Assembly (NCBI GenBank): GCA_017460515.1
Contig: JAFUAY010000010.1
Location: forward strand, 91,520 to 155,519
DNA from: Prevotella sp.
GTDB lineage: Bacteria; Bacteroidota; Bacteroidia; Bacteroidales; Bacteroidaceae
Length of the DNA stretch: 64,000 nucleotides
Direction: 5' to 3'
A model generated the notes under the pieces. The model was not told where the DNA came from. It made no database searches and saw nothing but the letters and a program-made list of their open reading frames with translations. The position numbers and the translations under genes were made by a program. This document shows, one piece after another, positions 1 through 7,961 of this stretch (positions within the stretch are counted from its first letter, which is position 1; every line of letters begins with the position of its first letter).

Positions 1-1
1 G

Positions 2-3000
2 AAAGACCAGAGCACAAGCGACTACTTCCAGGTAAAAGACATAGAGAGCGTTATCTCGCTGAAGGCTGAGACCCATAACTTCCCAACAACCGTAGAGCCA
101 TTCAACGGTGCTGCTACGGGTACTGGTGGTGAGATTCGCGACCGTATGGGTGGTGGCGTAGGTTCTTGGCCTATCGCTGGTACCGCTGTTTATATGACCG
201 CCTATCCACGGCTTCGAGAAGACGTGGATAATGTAGAGTGTAGAACGGAGAATGTAGAGTTTGCTACCGCCTCTGAATCAGCAAAAAAGGGGAGCGCGGA
301 AGCAAACTCTACACTCTACACTCTAAACTCTACACTTAAAAGGGACTGGGAGGATATCCTTCCCGTTCGCCAGTGGCTGTATCAGACACCAGAGCAGATT
401 CTGATCAAGGCTTCTAATGGTGCTTCTGACTTCGGTAACAAGTTCGGTCAGCCGCTGATTTGCGGTTCTGTACTGACCTTCGAACATCAGGAGAAGGCTG
501 GAAACTGCTGTGGCACAGCAGCGCAAGCAACGAAATACGCCTATGATAAGGTCATCATGCTGGCTGGTGGTGTTGGTTACGGCACTAAGCGTGACTGTCT
601 GAAGAAGGAGCCTCAACCAGGCAACAAGGTGGTCGTTGTTGGTGGTGATAATTACCGCATCGGTCTTGGTGGTGGTTCTGTGTCTTCAGTAGATACGGGT
701 CGTTATAGCAACGGTATCGAGTTGAACGCCGTACAGCGTGCCAACCCAGAGATGCAGAAGCGTGCCTATAACCTGGTGCGTGCCCTTTGTGAGGAAGATG
801 TGAACCCCGTTGTTTCTATCCACGACCACGGATCAGCTGGCCACCTGAACTGCTTGTCAGAGCTCGTTGAGGAGTGTGGCGGTGAGATTGATATGACCAA
901 GCTGCCTATCGGTGATAAGACTTTGAGCTCTAAGGAAATCATTGCCAATGAGAGTCAGGAGCGCATGGGCCTGCTGATTGACGAGAAGCATATCGAACAT
1001 GTACGTAAGATTGCTGAGCGCGAGCGTGCTCCGCTGTATGTCGTTGGTGAGACTACTGGCGATGCCCACTTCTCATTCAAGCAGGGCGACGGTGTGAAGC
1101 CATTCGACCTCGACGTGGCTCAGATGTTTGGTCACTCACCTAAGACCATTATGAAAGATAATACGGTGGAGCGTCACTATGCCGATGTTGACTATGCGGG
1201 AAAATCTGGAAAGTCTGGCATTTCCAAAGAACAGCTTAACGAGTACCTTGAGCGCGTACTCCAGCTGGAGGCAGTGGCTTGTAAGGACTGGTTGACCAAC
1301 AAGGTAGACCGTTCTGTAACAGGTAAGATAGCCCGTCAGCAGTGTCAGGGTGAGATTCAGTTGCCATTGAGCGACTGCGGTGTTGTTGCCCTCGACTATC
1401 GTGGTCAGAAGGGTATTGCTACCGCTCTCGGACATGCTCCTCAGGCAGGTCTTGCTAATCCTGCTGCTGGAAGTGTGCTCTCAGTAGCTGAAGCTTTGAC
1501 TAATATTGTTTGGGCTCCTTTGGCAGAGGGAATGGATTCGCTGAGTCTGAGTGCTAACTGGATGTGGCCTTGTCGCTCTCAGGAGGGTGAGGATGCCCGT
1601 TTGTATGCCGGTGTGAAGGCACTCTCAGATTTCTGCTGCGACCTGCATATCAACGTGCCAACAGGTAAGGACTCGCTGTCTTTGAGCCAGCAGTATCCTA
1701 ACGGCGAGAAGATTATCTCTCCGGGAACAGTCATCGTTTCTGCTGGTGGTGAGGTGTCTGATATTAAGAAGGTGGTAAGTCCTGTCATCAAAAACGACAA
1801 GCACTGTTCGCTCTACCATATCGACTTCTCGTTCGATGAACAGCGCCTTGGTGGTTCTGCCTTCGCCCAGAGCTTAGGCAAGGTAGGCGATGATGTTCCA
1901 ACCGTTAAGAACCCAGAGTACTTTGCTGATGCCTTCATGGCTGTACAGCAGATGATAGAGAAGGGCTGGATTCTGGCAGGTCACGATATTTCTGCCGGTG
2001 GTCTGATTACTACGCTGCTTGAGATGTGCTTTGCCAATCAGAAAGGCGGTATGCATATCAACCTGCACGATATCTGTGCTGATGGCGACGTTGTAAAGAC
2101 ACTCTTCGCTGAGAACCCAGGCGTAGTCATCGAGGTTAGCGACGAGTACAAGCAGGAGTTCAAGGACTTTATGGAAGAGCAGGGCGTAGGCTTTGCTAAG
2201 ATTGGCTATCCAGTTGAGGACAGCCGCGAAATTGAAGTTGTTTATCCTGATGCAAACGGGGAGACCGTTTCCCGTCAGTTTGATATTGATGCCCTCCGCG
2301 ATGTTTGGTATAAGACCAGCTACCTGCTCGATCGCAAGCAGAGCTTCAACGGCAAGGCTAAGGAGCGCTTCGAGAACTACAAGAAGCAGCCGCTGGAGAT
2401 GAAGTTCAACAAAAACTTCACAGGCACATTGGCACAGTACGGTATTTCTGCCGATCGTCGTCAGCCCTCTGGCATCAAGGCCGCCATCATCCGTGAGAAG
2501 GGAACCAATGGTGAGCGTGAGATGGCTTACTGCCTCTATCTTGCTGGCTTCGATGTGAAGGACGTGATGATGACCGACCTGATTTCTGGTCGTGAGACCC
2601 TTGAGGATATCAATATGATTGTGTTCTGCGGTGGCTTCTCTAACTCCGACGTACTCGGTTCTGCTAAGGGTTGGGCAGGTGCCTTCCTCTTCAATCCTAA
2701 GGCAAAGGAGGCTCTCGATAAGTTCTATGCCCGTAAGGACACTCTCTCACTGGGTATCTGTAACGGTTGTCAGTTGATGGTGGAGCTCGGCCTCACTGGT
2801 GCCAAGGGTGCTAAGATGCTGCACAACGACTCACATAAGTTCGAGAGTGAGTTCATCAGCCTGAGCATTCCTCAGAACAACAGCGTGATGTTTGGCTCAC
2901 TGAGTGGTAACAAGCTCGGTCTGTGGGTAGCTCACGGAGAAGGCAAGTTCTCTCTGCCGGAAGCAGAGAGCACGTATAATGTGATTGCCAAGTACAACTA

Positions 3001-3214
3001 CGCTGGCTATCCTGCTAATCCTAACGGATCTGATTACAATGTAGCAGGTATCTGCTCTGCCGATGGTCGTCATCTCTGCATGATGCCACACTTGGAGCGT
3101 GCCGTCTTCCCTTGGCAGAACGCGTGGTATCCTGCTGACCGCCGCAATGATGAAGTTACGCCTTGGATTGAGGCATTCGTCAATGCACGTAAGTGGGTGG
3201 AAGCACAAAAATAA
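2..3214 (+). CDS. purL: Phosphoribosylformylglycinamidine synthase (FGAM synthase), 5' truncated by the window edge
   Basis: This enzyme makes FGAM from FGAR, glutamine and ATP in cytoplasmic purine synthesis. The frame is open from base 2, and codons before the first visible ATG (146) already encode conserved family sequence (KAETHNFPTT, then GAATGTGGEIRD), so that ATG is not the start. About 1070 residues are visible; large single-chain PurL proteins are usually 1200-1300, so roughly 200 N-terminal residues are missing. Conserved blocks include RQWLYQTPEQILIKASNG and LEAVACKDWLTNKVDRSVTG. The C-terminal glutamine amidotransferase domain has the Cys motif GICNGCQLM (near base 2760) and the MPHLERAVFPWQ His/Glu region. 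Two stretches look inserted: about 40 residues after MTAYPRL (palindromic element) and a GKSGKSGIS tract (1199-1225). Both keep the frame, so the gene is probably functional. Confidence 0.97.
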   Translation, partial: KDQSTSDYFQVKDIESVISLKAETHNFPTTVEPFNGAATGTGGEIRDRMGGGVGSWPIAGTAVYMTAYPRLREDVDNVECRTENVEFATASESAKKGSAEANSTLYTLNSTLKRDWEDILPVRQWLYQTPEQILIKASNGASDFGNKFGQPLICGSVLTFEHQEKAGNCCGTAAQATKYAYDKVIMLAGGVGYGTKRDCLKKEPQPGNKVVVVGGDNYRIGLGGGSVSSVDTGRYSNGIELNAVQRANPEMQKRAYNLVRALCEEDVNPVVSIHDHGSAGHLNCLSELVEECGGEIDMTKLPIGDKTLSSKEIIANESQERMGLLIDEKHIEHVRKIAERERAPLYVVGETTGDAHFSFKQGDGVKPFDLDVAQMFGHSPKTIMKDNTVERHYADVDYAGKSGKSGISKEQLNEYLERVLQLEAVACKDWLTNKVDRSVTGKIARQQCQGEIQLPLSDCGVVALDYRGQKGIATALGHAPQAGLANPAAGSVLSVAEALTNIVWAPLAEGMDSLSLSANWMWPCRSQEGEDARLYAGVKALSDFCCDLHINVPTGKDSLSLSQQYPNGEKIISPGTVIVSAGGEVSDIKKVVSPVIKNDKHCSLYHIDFSFDEQRLGGSAFAQSLGKVGDDVPTVKNPEYFADAFMAVQQMIEKGWILAGHDISAGGLITTLLEMCFANQKGGMHINLHDICADGDVVKTLFAENPGVVIEVSDEYKQEFKDFMEEQGVGFAKIGYPVEDSREIEVVYPDANGETVSRQFDIDALRDVWYKTSYLLDRKQSFNGKAKERFENYKKQPLEMKFNKNFTGTLAQYGISADRRQPSGIKAAIIREKGTNGEREMAYCLYLAGFDVKDVMMTDLISGRETLEDINMIVFCGGFSNSDVLGSAKGWAGAFLFNPKAKEALDKFYARKDTLSLGICNGCQLMVELGLTGAKGAKMLHNDSHKFESEFISLSIPQNNSVMFGSLSGNKLGLWVAHGEGKFSLPEAESTYNVIAKYNYAGYPANPNGSDYNVAGICSADGRHLCMMPHLERAVFPWQNAWYPADRRNDEVTPWIEAFVNARKWVEAQK
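233..333 (+). repeat. Palindromic coding element, copy 1 (inside purL)
   Basis: Two 38-bp arms (233-270 and 296-333) are imperfect inverted repeats around a 25-nt loop. The inner part reads AGAGTTTGCTACCGC on the left and GCGGAAGCAAACTCT on the right, with one mismatch. Outside this, both arms are made of 7-bp units (GTAGAGT-like on the left, ACTCTAC-like on the right). It has no stop codon in the purL frame, and its right arm encodes EANSTLYTLNST. Copies 2 and 3 are near 6001 and 7990. Confidence 0.85.
1199..1225 (+). repeat. 9-bp tandem repeat encoding Gly-Lys-Ser (inside purL)
   Basis: Three 9-mers in a row (GGAAAATCT, GGAAAGTCT, GGCATTTCC) lie exactly in the purL frame and encode GKSGKSGIS. 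They sit between the VDYA segment and EQLNEYLERVLQLEAV. The same unit, on the other strand, occurs in the GH31 part of the gene at 39739-43770. Confidence 0.7.
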
Positions 3215-3229
3215 AAGCCTCCGCAATTG

Positions 3230-3318
3230 CCCCTCAAGGAGGGGAACTTTAGAAAAGTAAATGCAATGCAGGAAATACAATCAGAACAAGTAGCTACACA
3301 TCCCTCCCTTGGGGAGGG
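3230..3318 (+). repeat. Pair of C/G-rich hairpins at the purL / chromate-transporter junction
   Basis: Two small perfect inverted repeats lie about 60 bp apart: CCCCTC-AAG-GAGGGG (3230-3244) and CCCTCCC-TTG-GGGAGGG (3302-3318). The second is inside the N-terminal coding region of the next gene and encodes its HPSLGEG stretch. They resemble dispersed C/G-rich hairpins that I recall from Bacteroidetes genomes, but copy number could not be tested here. Confidence 0.6.
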
Positions 3319-3862
3319 CCTGGGTAGGCTTTTCAAGACCTTCTTTAAGATTGGCATGTTCACCCTTGGTGGTGGATATGCCATGATACCTATCATTGAG
3401 GCTGAGGTGGTTGAGAAGTACGGATGGGTGAGTAAGGAAGAATTCCTTGACCTCATTGCCATCTCTCAGAGTTGTCCGGGTGTGTTTGCCATCAATATCA
3501 GCACCTTTATTGGCTATAAGCTGCGCAAGAAGCGCGGTGCTGTCTGTTGTGCGTTGGGCACAGCCCTACCCTCTTTCCTCATCATCCTCTTGATAGCTAT
3601 GTTCTTCCATCAGTTCCAGGACAATCCCATCGTGGCATCCATGTTCCGTGGTATCCGTCCTGCTGTGGTAGCCCTCATTGCTGTTCCCACGTTCAACCTG
3701 GCACGCAGTGCGAAGCTGACGTGGCTCACCAGTTGGATACCCATTGTGAGTGCCCTGCTCATCTGGGCGCTGGGTGTCTCACCTATTATTATCATATTGG
3801 CAGCAGGCATTGGCGGCTACCTTTATGGTACGATGATTAAGCCAACGGAACAAACTGACTGA
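3266..3862 (+). CDS. Chromate transporter (CHR family), first of a split pair
   Basis: An integral inner-membrane protein of the CHR family, whose best-known member ChrA exports chromate; the natural substrate in gut bacteria is unknown. The family signature FFKIGMFTLGGGYAMIPII is followed by EKYGWVSKEEFLDLIAISQSCPGVFAINISTFIG and several hydrophobic segments. At about 199 residues it is the single-domain (half-length) form, and the second half is the next gene 4 bp downstream. I prefer the ATG at 3266: the in-frame ATG at 3227 would begin inside a C/G-rich hairpin. Even so, residues up to the conserved KTFFKIG block derive partly from the second hairpin repeat. The gene begins about 50 bp after purL and may be read from the same transcript. 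Confidence 0.88.
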   Translation: MQEIQSEQVATHPSLGEGLGRLFKTFFKIGMFTLGGGYAMIPIIEAEVVEKYGWVSKEEFLDLIAISQSCPGVFAINISTFIGYKLRKKRGAVCCALGTALPSFLIILLIAMFFHQFQDNPIVASMFRGIRPAVVALIAVPTFNLARSAKLTWLTSWIPIVSALLIWALGVSPIIIILAAGIGGYLYGTMIKPTEQTD

Positions 3863-3866
3863 AGAT

Positions 3867-4442
3867 ATGATATTCCTATATTTGTTTATCACGTTTTTTG
3901 AGATAGGCCTGTTCGGTTTTGGCGGCGGCTACGGCATGTTGTCGCTGATTCAGAACGAGACGGTTGAGCACTGGGGCTGGCTAACGTCGGCACAGTTCAC
4001 CGATATTGTGGCTATCAGTCAGATGACCCCCGGTCCTATCGGCATCAACTCAGCCACCTATTGTGGTTATCAGGCTGTTGTCAATGCCGGATACTCTGTT
4101 CCTATGGGTATTCTCGGCTCTGCCGTTTCCACCTTTGCGCTCGTTCTGCCCTCATTAATCCTGATGATTCTGATCAGTAAGATGTTCTTGAAGTACATGC
4201 ATACCGTTGCTGTTCAATCCGTTTTCAACGGGTTGCGCCCCGCAGTCGTAGGACTGTTGGCTGCCGCTACGTTATTGCTTTGTACGAAGGAGAATTTCTC
4301 TGCTCCCACGGAGAATGCCTGGCAGTTCTGGATCAGTGTTCTGCTGTTTGTTGCCACCTTTATCGGCACCCTGATCTTCAAGGTCAACCCCATCAAGATG
4401 ATTGTGATGAGTGCCTTTGCCGGCTTGCTCTTACTATACTGA
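3867..4442 (+). CDS. Chromate transporter (CHR family), second of a split pair
   Basis: The partner half of the preceding gene. It repeats the CHR motif (FEIGLFGFGGGYGMLSLIQNE, then WLTSAQFTDIVAISQMTPGPIGINSATYCGY) and has hydrophobic transmembrane segments through the rest of its 191 residues. In full-length ChrA the two homologous halves are fused, so the pair probably forms a heterodimer. It starts 4 bp after the previous stop, which suggests translational coupling. A strong hairpin terminator follows at 4468. Confidence 0.9.
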   Translation: MIFLYLFITFFEIGLFGFGGGYGMLSLIQNETVEHWGWLTSAQFTDIVAISQMTPGPIGINSATYCGYQAVVNAGYSVPMGILGSAVSTFALVLPSLILMILISKMFLKYMHTVAVQSVFNGLRPAVVGLLAAATLLLCTKENFSAPTENAWQFWISVLLFVATFIGTLIFKVNPIKMIVMSAFAGLLLLY

Positions 4443-4467
4443 TTTTCGTCTAAAGAACAACACAAAC

Positions 4468-4510
4468 GGGCTTTTTTCGCTTCTTTCTGGCGAAAAAAGC
4501 CCTTTTTATT
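4468..4510 (+). terminator. Rho-independent terminator after the chromate-transporter pair
   Basis: Perfect 13-bp stem GGGCTTTTTTCGC / GCGAAAAAAGCCC (4468-4480 and 4490-4502) with a 9-nt loop, followed by a T-rich run. It separates the purL/chr transcript from gdhA. Confidence 0.9.
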
Positions 4511-4540
4511 TGCTTCGTATTTAAAAAACACTTATATTTG
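4510..4540 (+). promoter_or_regulatory. Bacteroidetes-type promoter of gdhA
   Basis: The -7 box TATATTTG (4533-4540) matches TAnnTTTG and lies 20 nt after TTG (4510-4512), the typical -33 element. Transcription would start near 4547, leaving a leader of about 65 nt before the gdhA ATG. Confidence 0.75.
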
Positions 4541-4612
4541 CAGCGAAAATCTAAGTAGAAATCTAAAACTACGTAACGTAGTAACCTTTTTATATTACTA
4601 AATCATAAGACT

Positions 4613-5953
4613 ATGGAAGTTGAGAAAATCATGCAGTCGCTTGAGCGTAAGCACCCTGGCGAGTTAGAGTTTCTGCAGGCAGTTCGTGAAGTTCTGGAAT
4701 CCATCAAGGATGTCTATAACCAGCATCCTGAGTTCGAGAAGGCCAAGATTATTGAGCGCCTTGTTGAACCCGAACGTATCACCACCTTCCGTGTGCCCTG
4801 GGTTGACGACAAGGGTGAGGTACAAGTCAATATCGGTTATCGCGTACAGTTCAATAGTGCCATAGGCCCCTATAAGGGCGGTCTTCGTTTCCATGCCTCC
4901 GTCAATCTTTCTATCCTGAAGTTCCTGGGCTTTGAGCAGACCTTCAAGAATGCTTTGACCACACTCCCGATGGGTGGCGGCAAGGGTGGCAGCGACTTCA
5001 GCGTGCGTGGAAAGAGCGAGGCTGAGATCATGCGTTTCTGCCAGGCATTCATGCTGGAGCTCTATAAGGTGATTGGTCCTGATATGGATGTCCCTGCAGG
5101 CGATATTGGTGTTGGAGGCCGTGAGATAGGTTATCTGTTCGGTATGTACAAGAAGATTACCTCGCAGTTCCACGGTGCCACCCTGACGGGTAAGGGTATT
5201 GAATGGGGCGGCAGCATCCTGCGTCCGGAGGCTACGGGCTATGGTGCGCTCTACTTCGTTAACCACATGATGAAGGCCCACGGACTCGATATAAAAGGTA
5301 AGACGGTGGCTCTGAGCGGCTTCGGCAATGTGGCTTGGGGCGCAGCTAAGAAAGCTACCGAGCTGGGGGCGAAGGTGATTACCATCAGTGGTCCTGACGG
5401 TTATATCTATGACCCTGCAGGCTTGGATGCTGAGAAGATTGACTACCTGTTGGAGCTTCGCGCTAGCGGCAACGATATCTGCGAGCCCTACGCTGAGGAG
5501 TTCGACGGTGCACAGTTCTTTGCCGGCAAAAAGCCTTGGGAGCAGAAAGCCGATATCTATCTGCCCTGTGCAACGCAGAACGAGCTCAATGGCGACGATG
5601 CCGATAAGATCCTGGCTCAGAAGCCGCTGTGTGTGGCTGAGGTGTCTAACATGGGATGCACGGCTGATGCAGTCAATAAGTTTATTGCTGCCGGACAACT
5701 GTTTGCTCCTGGCAAGGCAGTCAACGCAGGCGGCGTAGCCACCAGTGGTTTGGAGATGACTCAGAACTCCATGCGCATGTCGTGGACAGCTGAAGAAGTC
5801 GACCAGCGACTGCATCAGATTATGTCGGGTATCCACCAGCAGTGCGTCAAGTACGGCAAGGAGCCCAATGGTTATATCAACTACGTCAAAGGTGCCAATG
5901 TGGCAGGCTTTATGAAGGTTGCCAAGGCAATGCTTGCACAAGGTGTTGTATGA
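4613..5953 (+). CDS. gdhA: NADP-type glutamate dehydrogenase
   Basis: Hexameric cytoplasmic enzyme that interconverts 2-oxoglutarate plus ammonium and glutamate; in Bacteroidales it is a main route of ammonium assimilation. The 446-residue length is normal for the small hexameric class. Visible motifs are the substrate-binding KGGLRFH, the catalytic-lysine region PMGGGKGGSDF, DVPAGDIGVGGREIGYLFG, and the Rossmann-type GFGNVAWGAA of the cofactor domain. It has its own promoter and a terminator just upstream, so it begins a transcription unit. Its TGA stop overlaps an ATG of the next gene (ATGA at 5950). A long open frame on the opposite strand is a coding shadow. Confidence 0.97.
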   Translation: MEVEKIMQSLERKHPGELEFLQAVREVLESIKDVYNQHPEFEKAKIIERLVEPERITTFRVPWVDDKGEVQVNIGYRVQFNSAIGPYKGGLRFHASVNLSILKFLGFEQTFKNALTTLPMGGGKGGSDFSVRGKSEAEIMRFCQAFMLELYKVIGPDMDVPAGDIGVGGREIGYLFGMYKKITSQFHGATLTGKGIEWGGSILRPEATGYGALYFVNHMMKAHGLDIKGKTVALSGFGNVAWGAAKKATELGAKVITISGPDGYIYDPAGLDAEKIDYLLELRASGNDICEPYAEEFDGAQFFAGKKPWEQKADIYLPCATQNELNGDDADKILAQKPLCVAEVSNMGCTADAVNKFIAAGQLFAPGKAVNAGGVATSGLEMTQNSMRMSWTAEEVDQRLHQIMSGIHQQCVKYGKEPNGYINYVKGANVAGFMKVAKAMLAQGVV

Positions 5954-6555
5954 TCATAATGAATAAACGACCGTCATTGAACATAATGAATAAAAAGATA
6001 GCTACCGCATTATTCCGTAGGCGCATAATTATACTATGCGTCCTACTCTTCAATGCGGTAGCAAACTCTACGCTCTACACTATTCCCTCTACACAGCTCC
6101 ACGCTCAGGCTTTTCACGGCATAGCTTCCTATTATGCGAAGCGGGCCACAGGTAGTATCACGGCAAATGGCGAACGACTGCATCATGACTCCATGACCTG
6201 TGCCCACCGCACACTGCCGTTCGGTACGCTGCTGAAAGTGACGAACCTGGTGAACAACCGTTCCGTGATTGTACGTGTGAACGATCGCGGACCTTATATC
6301 CGCAGACGTATTATCGACCTTTCGTGGGGTGCCGCCCGTGAGTTGGGCATGTTGCATCGCGGCATCGTGAAGGTGCAGTGCGAGTCGGCCTACAACATCA
6401 CTATCCCCCTGAGGGCCGAACCCATGAAAATCGCACTTCCAAAGTTTGAGGAACTCAACATTGAACTGCCTAACACGCTGAAGCCCATCTGGCAGGAACA
6501 AGACCTGATTGTTCCTCTCAAAAAGGTAAAAACACAAGCCAAAAAGCGGAAATAG
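5950..6555 (+). CDS. RlpA-like septal-ring lytic transglycosylase family protein
   Basis: A secreted double-psi beta-barrel protein of the RlpA family, whose studied members cleave peptidoglycan strands lacking stem peptides. The domain begins at HGIASYYAKRATGS and includes RTLPFGTLLKVTNL and VNDRGPYIRRRIIDLS, with the conserved acidic residue in NDRGPY. No SPOR domain follows. Three in-frame starts are possible: 5950 (overlapping the gdhA stop as ATGA), 5959 and 5986. The last gives the most compact signal peptide (MNKKIATALF...HAQA). Most of that signal peptide is encoded by palindromic element copy 2, including the hydrophobic run IIILCVLLFNAVA, so the element has supplied or replaced the export signal. 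Possibly co-transcribed with gdhA. Confidence 0.85.
   Translation: MIIMNKRPSLNIMNKKIATALFRRRIIILCVLLFNAVANSTLYTIPSTQLHAQAFHGIASYYAKRATGSITANGERLHHDSMTCAHRTLPFGTLLKVTNLVNNRSVIVRVNDRGPYIRRRIIDLSWGAARELGMLHRGIVKVQCESAYNITIPLRAEPMKIALPKFEELNIELPNTLKPIWQEQDLIVPLKKVKTQAKKRK
5985..6092 (+). repeat. Palindromic coding element, copy 2 (signal peptide of the RlpA-like gene)
   Basis: A perfect 11-bp inverted repeat, GCTACCGCATT (6001-6011) and AATGCGGTAGC (6052-6062), encloses a second near-perfect stem (GTAGGCGCATA pairing with TATGCGTCCTAC). To the right are four 7-bp units (ACTCTAC, GCTCTAC, ACTATTC, CCTCTAC). The reading frame matches copies 1 and 3: left arm IATA, right arm AVANSTLYTI. Left-hand heptamers are degenerate or absent. 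Confidence 0.85.
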
Positions 6556-6606
6556 TTCGTTTTTCAACGTTTTTTTCGTTAAATCCATTACTTTTCTCCT
6601 ATTTTT

Positions 6607-6638
6607 TTGCAGTAATTAGAAGAAAAGAGGTATATTTG
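6607..6638 (+). promoter_or_regulatory. Promoter upstream of the fimbria-type locus
   Basis: TATATTTG (6631-6638) fits TAnnTTTG, with TTG at 6607-6609 and 21 nt between. The next start codon is at 6702, so the leader would be about 57 nt. Confidence 0.65.
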
Positions 6639-6701
6639 CAACCAATAGTAGCAATACTATATTAGTAACGATTGCAAAAAACTGACTAAAACGAACTATA
6701 A

Positions 6702-7961
6702 ATGCGGTTCACCGCACTGTTGACATATCTATTCCTGTCAATGATTTCATTGGCACAGACGAGCCCTCATCATAGCCAAGACTCATTGCTTACCGACACG
6801 CTCCAGCTGTCGGCACGCATTGTTTTTCCCCTTGGCAGGGCGAATATCGACACCCGCCTGGACAACAACAGTTATGAGCTAGGCAAGGTTAACAGCACGC
6901 TGGGCACTATTCGCAATGACACCAGCTACACCCTTCGACGTATTACCATCAGCGGCTTCAGCTCGCCTGAAGGTCCGCTGGCTCTCAACCGCCGACTGTC
7001 ACGCGAGCGTATCGACAGTCTCAAGGTCTATCTTTCAGAGCGAATAGACCTGCCGCCTGGCAAGATCAAAGCCCGTGAATGGGGCGAGGATTGGAAAGGC
7101 GTTGAGGCTTTCGTCTTGCAATGTAGTGATAAACAGCTGCCCCATAGGGCGCAACTGCTTAATATCATCCGCCTGCATTGGCCCGATGAGGTGAAGGAGC
7201 GCCAGATTCGTCGTCGTTATCCGCAGGACTTCCAGTACCTGATGCGCCACTGCATGCCCTTTTTGCGCCGTGCCGAACTTTCCCTCAATTTTTTATACGC
7301 GCGTGTGCATAACGCCAGCGTAAGCGCTAGCGTGTGCGATGGTTCTCCCATCGTTCCCCCCGTTGACACCATCGCTCCCTCTGTTGACACCATCACTTCC
7401 CCCGTTGATACCCTCCCCGTTATTCCTTGTCCCAGCGACCATCGCTTTGCTGTAAAGAGCAACCTGCTCTATGATGCAGCGTTGATTCCCAATATTGGCA
7501 TTGAGGTCTATCTGGGAAAACGACTGTCGCTGACTGCCGACTGGTTCTACACTTGGTTCTCGTCAGACAATCGTCACCGCTACTGGCAGGGCTATGGTGG
7601 CTATCTGGGTGCCCGTTACTGGTTCAGTCCGCTGATTAGCAAGGACCGTCCCTGCTCACCTTTTGACTTCAAGGGCCATCACTTAGGCATCTATATGCAG
7701 GGCATGACCTATGATGTGGAATGGGGCGGACGCGGCTATCAGGCAGCCCACTTCGGCTTCGGTGGCGGTGTGGAGTATGGCTATGCTTTCAAGTTGAATC
7801 GTTGTCTCCGTCTCGACCTGTCTCTTGGAGTAGGCTTCCAGGACGGTGAATATAAGGAATACGTTCCCCTCGATGGTCACTATGTGTGGGATAGCACCCA
7901 TAAGCGCCACTGGTGGGGACCCACTAAGGCCGAAGTGTCACTGGTGTGGGTGATTAAGTGA
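6702..7961 (+). CDS. OmpA-like / DUF3575 outer-membrane protein of a fimbria-type locus
   Basis: Exported protein of 419 residues. The N-terminus is a signal peptide (LLTYLFLSMISLAQ). Residues about 35-190 resemble a periplasmic OmpA-like module: ARIVFPLGRANID, then ITISGFSSPEGPLALNRRLSRERIDSLK. Residues 219-239 are a linker of three 7-residue repeats (PPVDTIA, PSVDTIT, SPVDTLP). From about 247 on is a DUF3575 beta-rich domain starting FAVKSNLLYDAALIPNIGIEVYLG and ending in the beta-barrel-like SLVWVIK. In Bacteroidales, proteins of this architecture commonly sit beside Mfa2/FimB and fimbrillin genes and are thought to help anchor or assemble type V pili. The next gene begins 10 bp downstream. 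Confidence 0.85.
   Translation: MRFTALLTYLFLSMISLAQTSPHHSQDSLLTDTLQLSARIVFPLGRANIDTRLDNNSYELGKVNSTLGTIRNDTSYTLRRITISGFSSPEGPLALNRRLSRERIDSLKVYLSERIDLPPGKIKAREWGEDWKGVEAFVLQCSDKQLPHRAQLLNIIRLHWPDEVKERQIRRRYPQDFQYLMRHCMPFLRRAELSLNFLYARVHNASVSASVCDGSPIVPPVDTIAPSVDTITSPVDTLPVIPCPSDHRFAVKSNLLYDAALIPNIGIEVYLGKRLSLTADWFYTWFSSDNRHRYWQGYGGYLGARYWFSPLISKDRPCSPFDFKGHHLGIYMQGMTYDVEWGGRGYQAAHFGFGGGVEYGYAFKLNRCLRLDLSLGVGFQDGEYKEYVPLDGHYVWDSTHKRHWWGPTKAEVSLVWVIK
7356..7418 (+). repeat. 21-bp tandem repeat encoding a Pro-Val-Asp-Thr linker
   Basis: Three 21-bp units encode PPVDTIA, PSVDTIT and SPVDTLP between the OmpA-like and DUF3575 parts. A proline-rich repeat of this kind is typical of an extended interdomain linker. 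Confidence 0.75.

Noticed and set aside
146-148. ATG as the start of purL
   Set aside because: Conserved PurL sequence is encoded in frame upstream to base 2, so this Met is internal.
3266-4442. Chromate transporter pair as a frameshifted single gene
   Set aside because: Each half has its own complete N-terminal CHR motif and start, and two-gene CHR pairs are an established form.
4664-5941. Long antisense open frame (425 codons) opposite gdhA
   Set aside because: It mirrors gdhA codons, has no family resemblance, no promoter and no export or domain signal; a coding shadow.
5842-5949. Upstream extension of the RlpA-like gene into gdhA
   Set aside because: It overlaps 100 bp of a clear gdhA reading frame and encodes no signal peptide; starts at 5950, 5959 or 5986 fit better.
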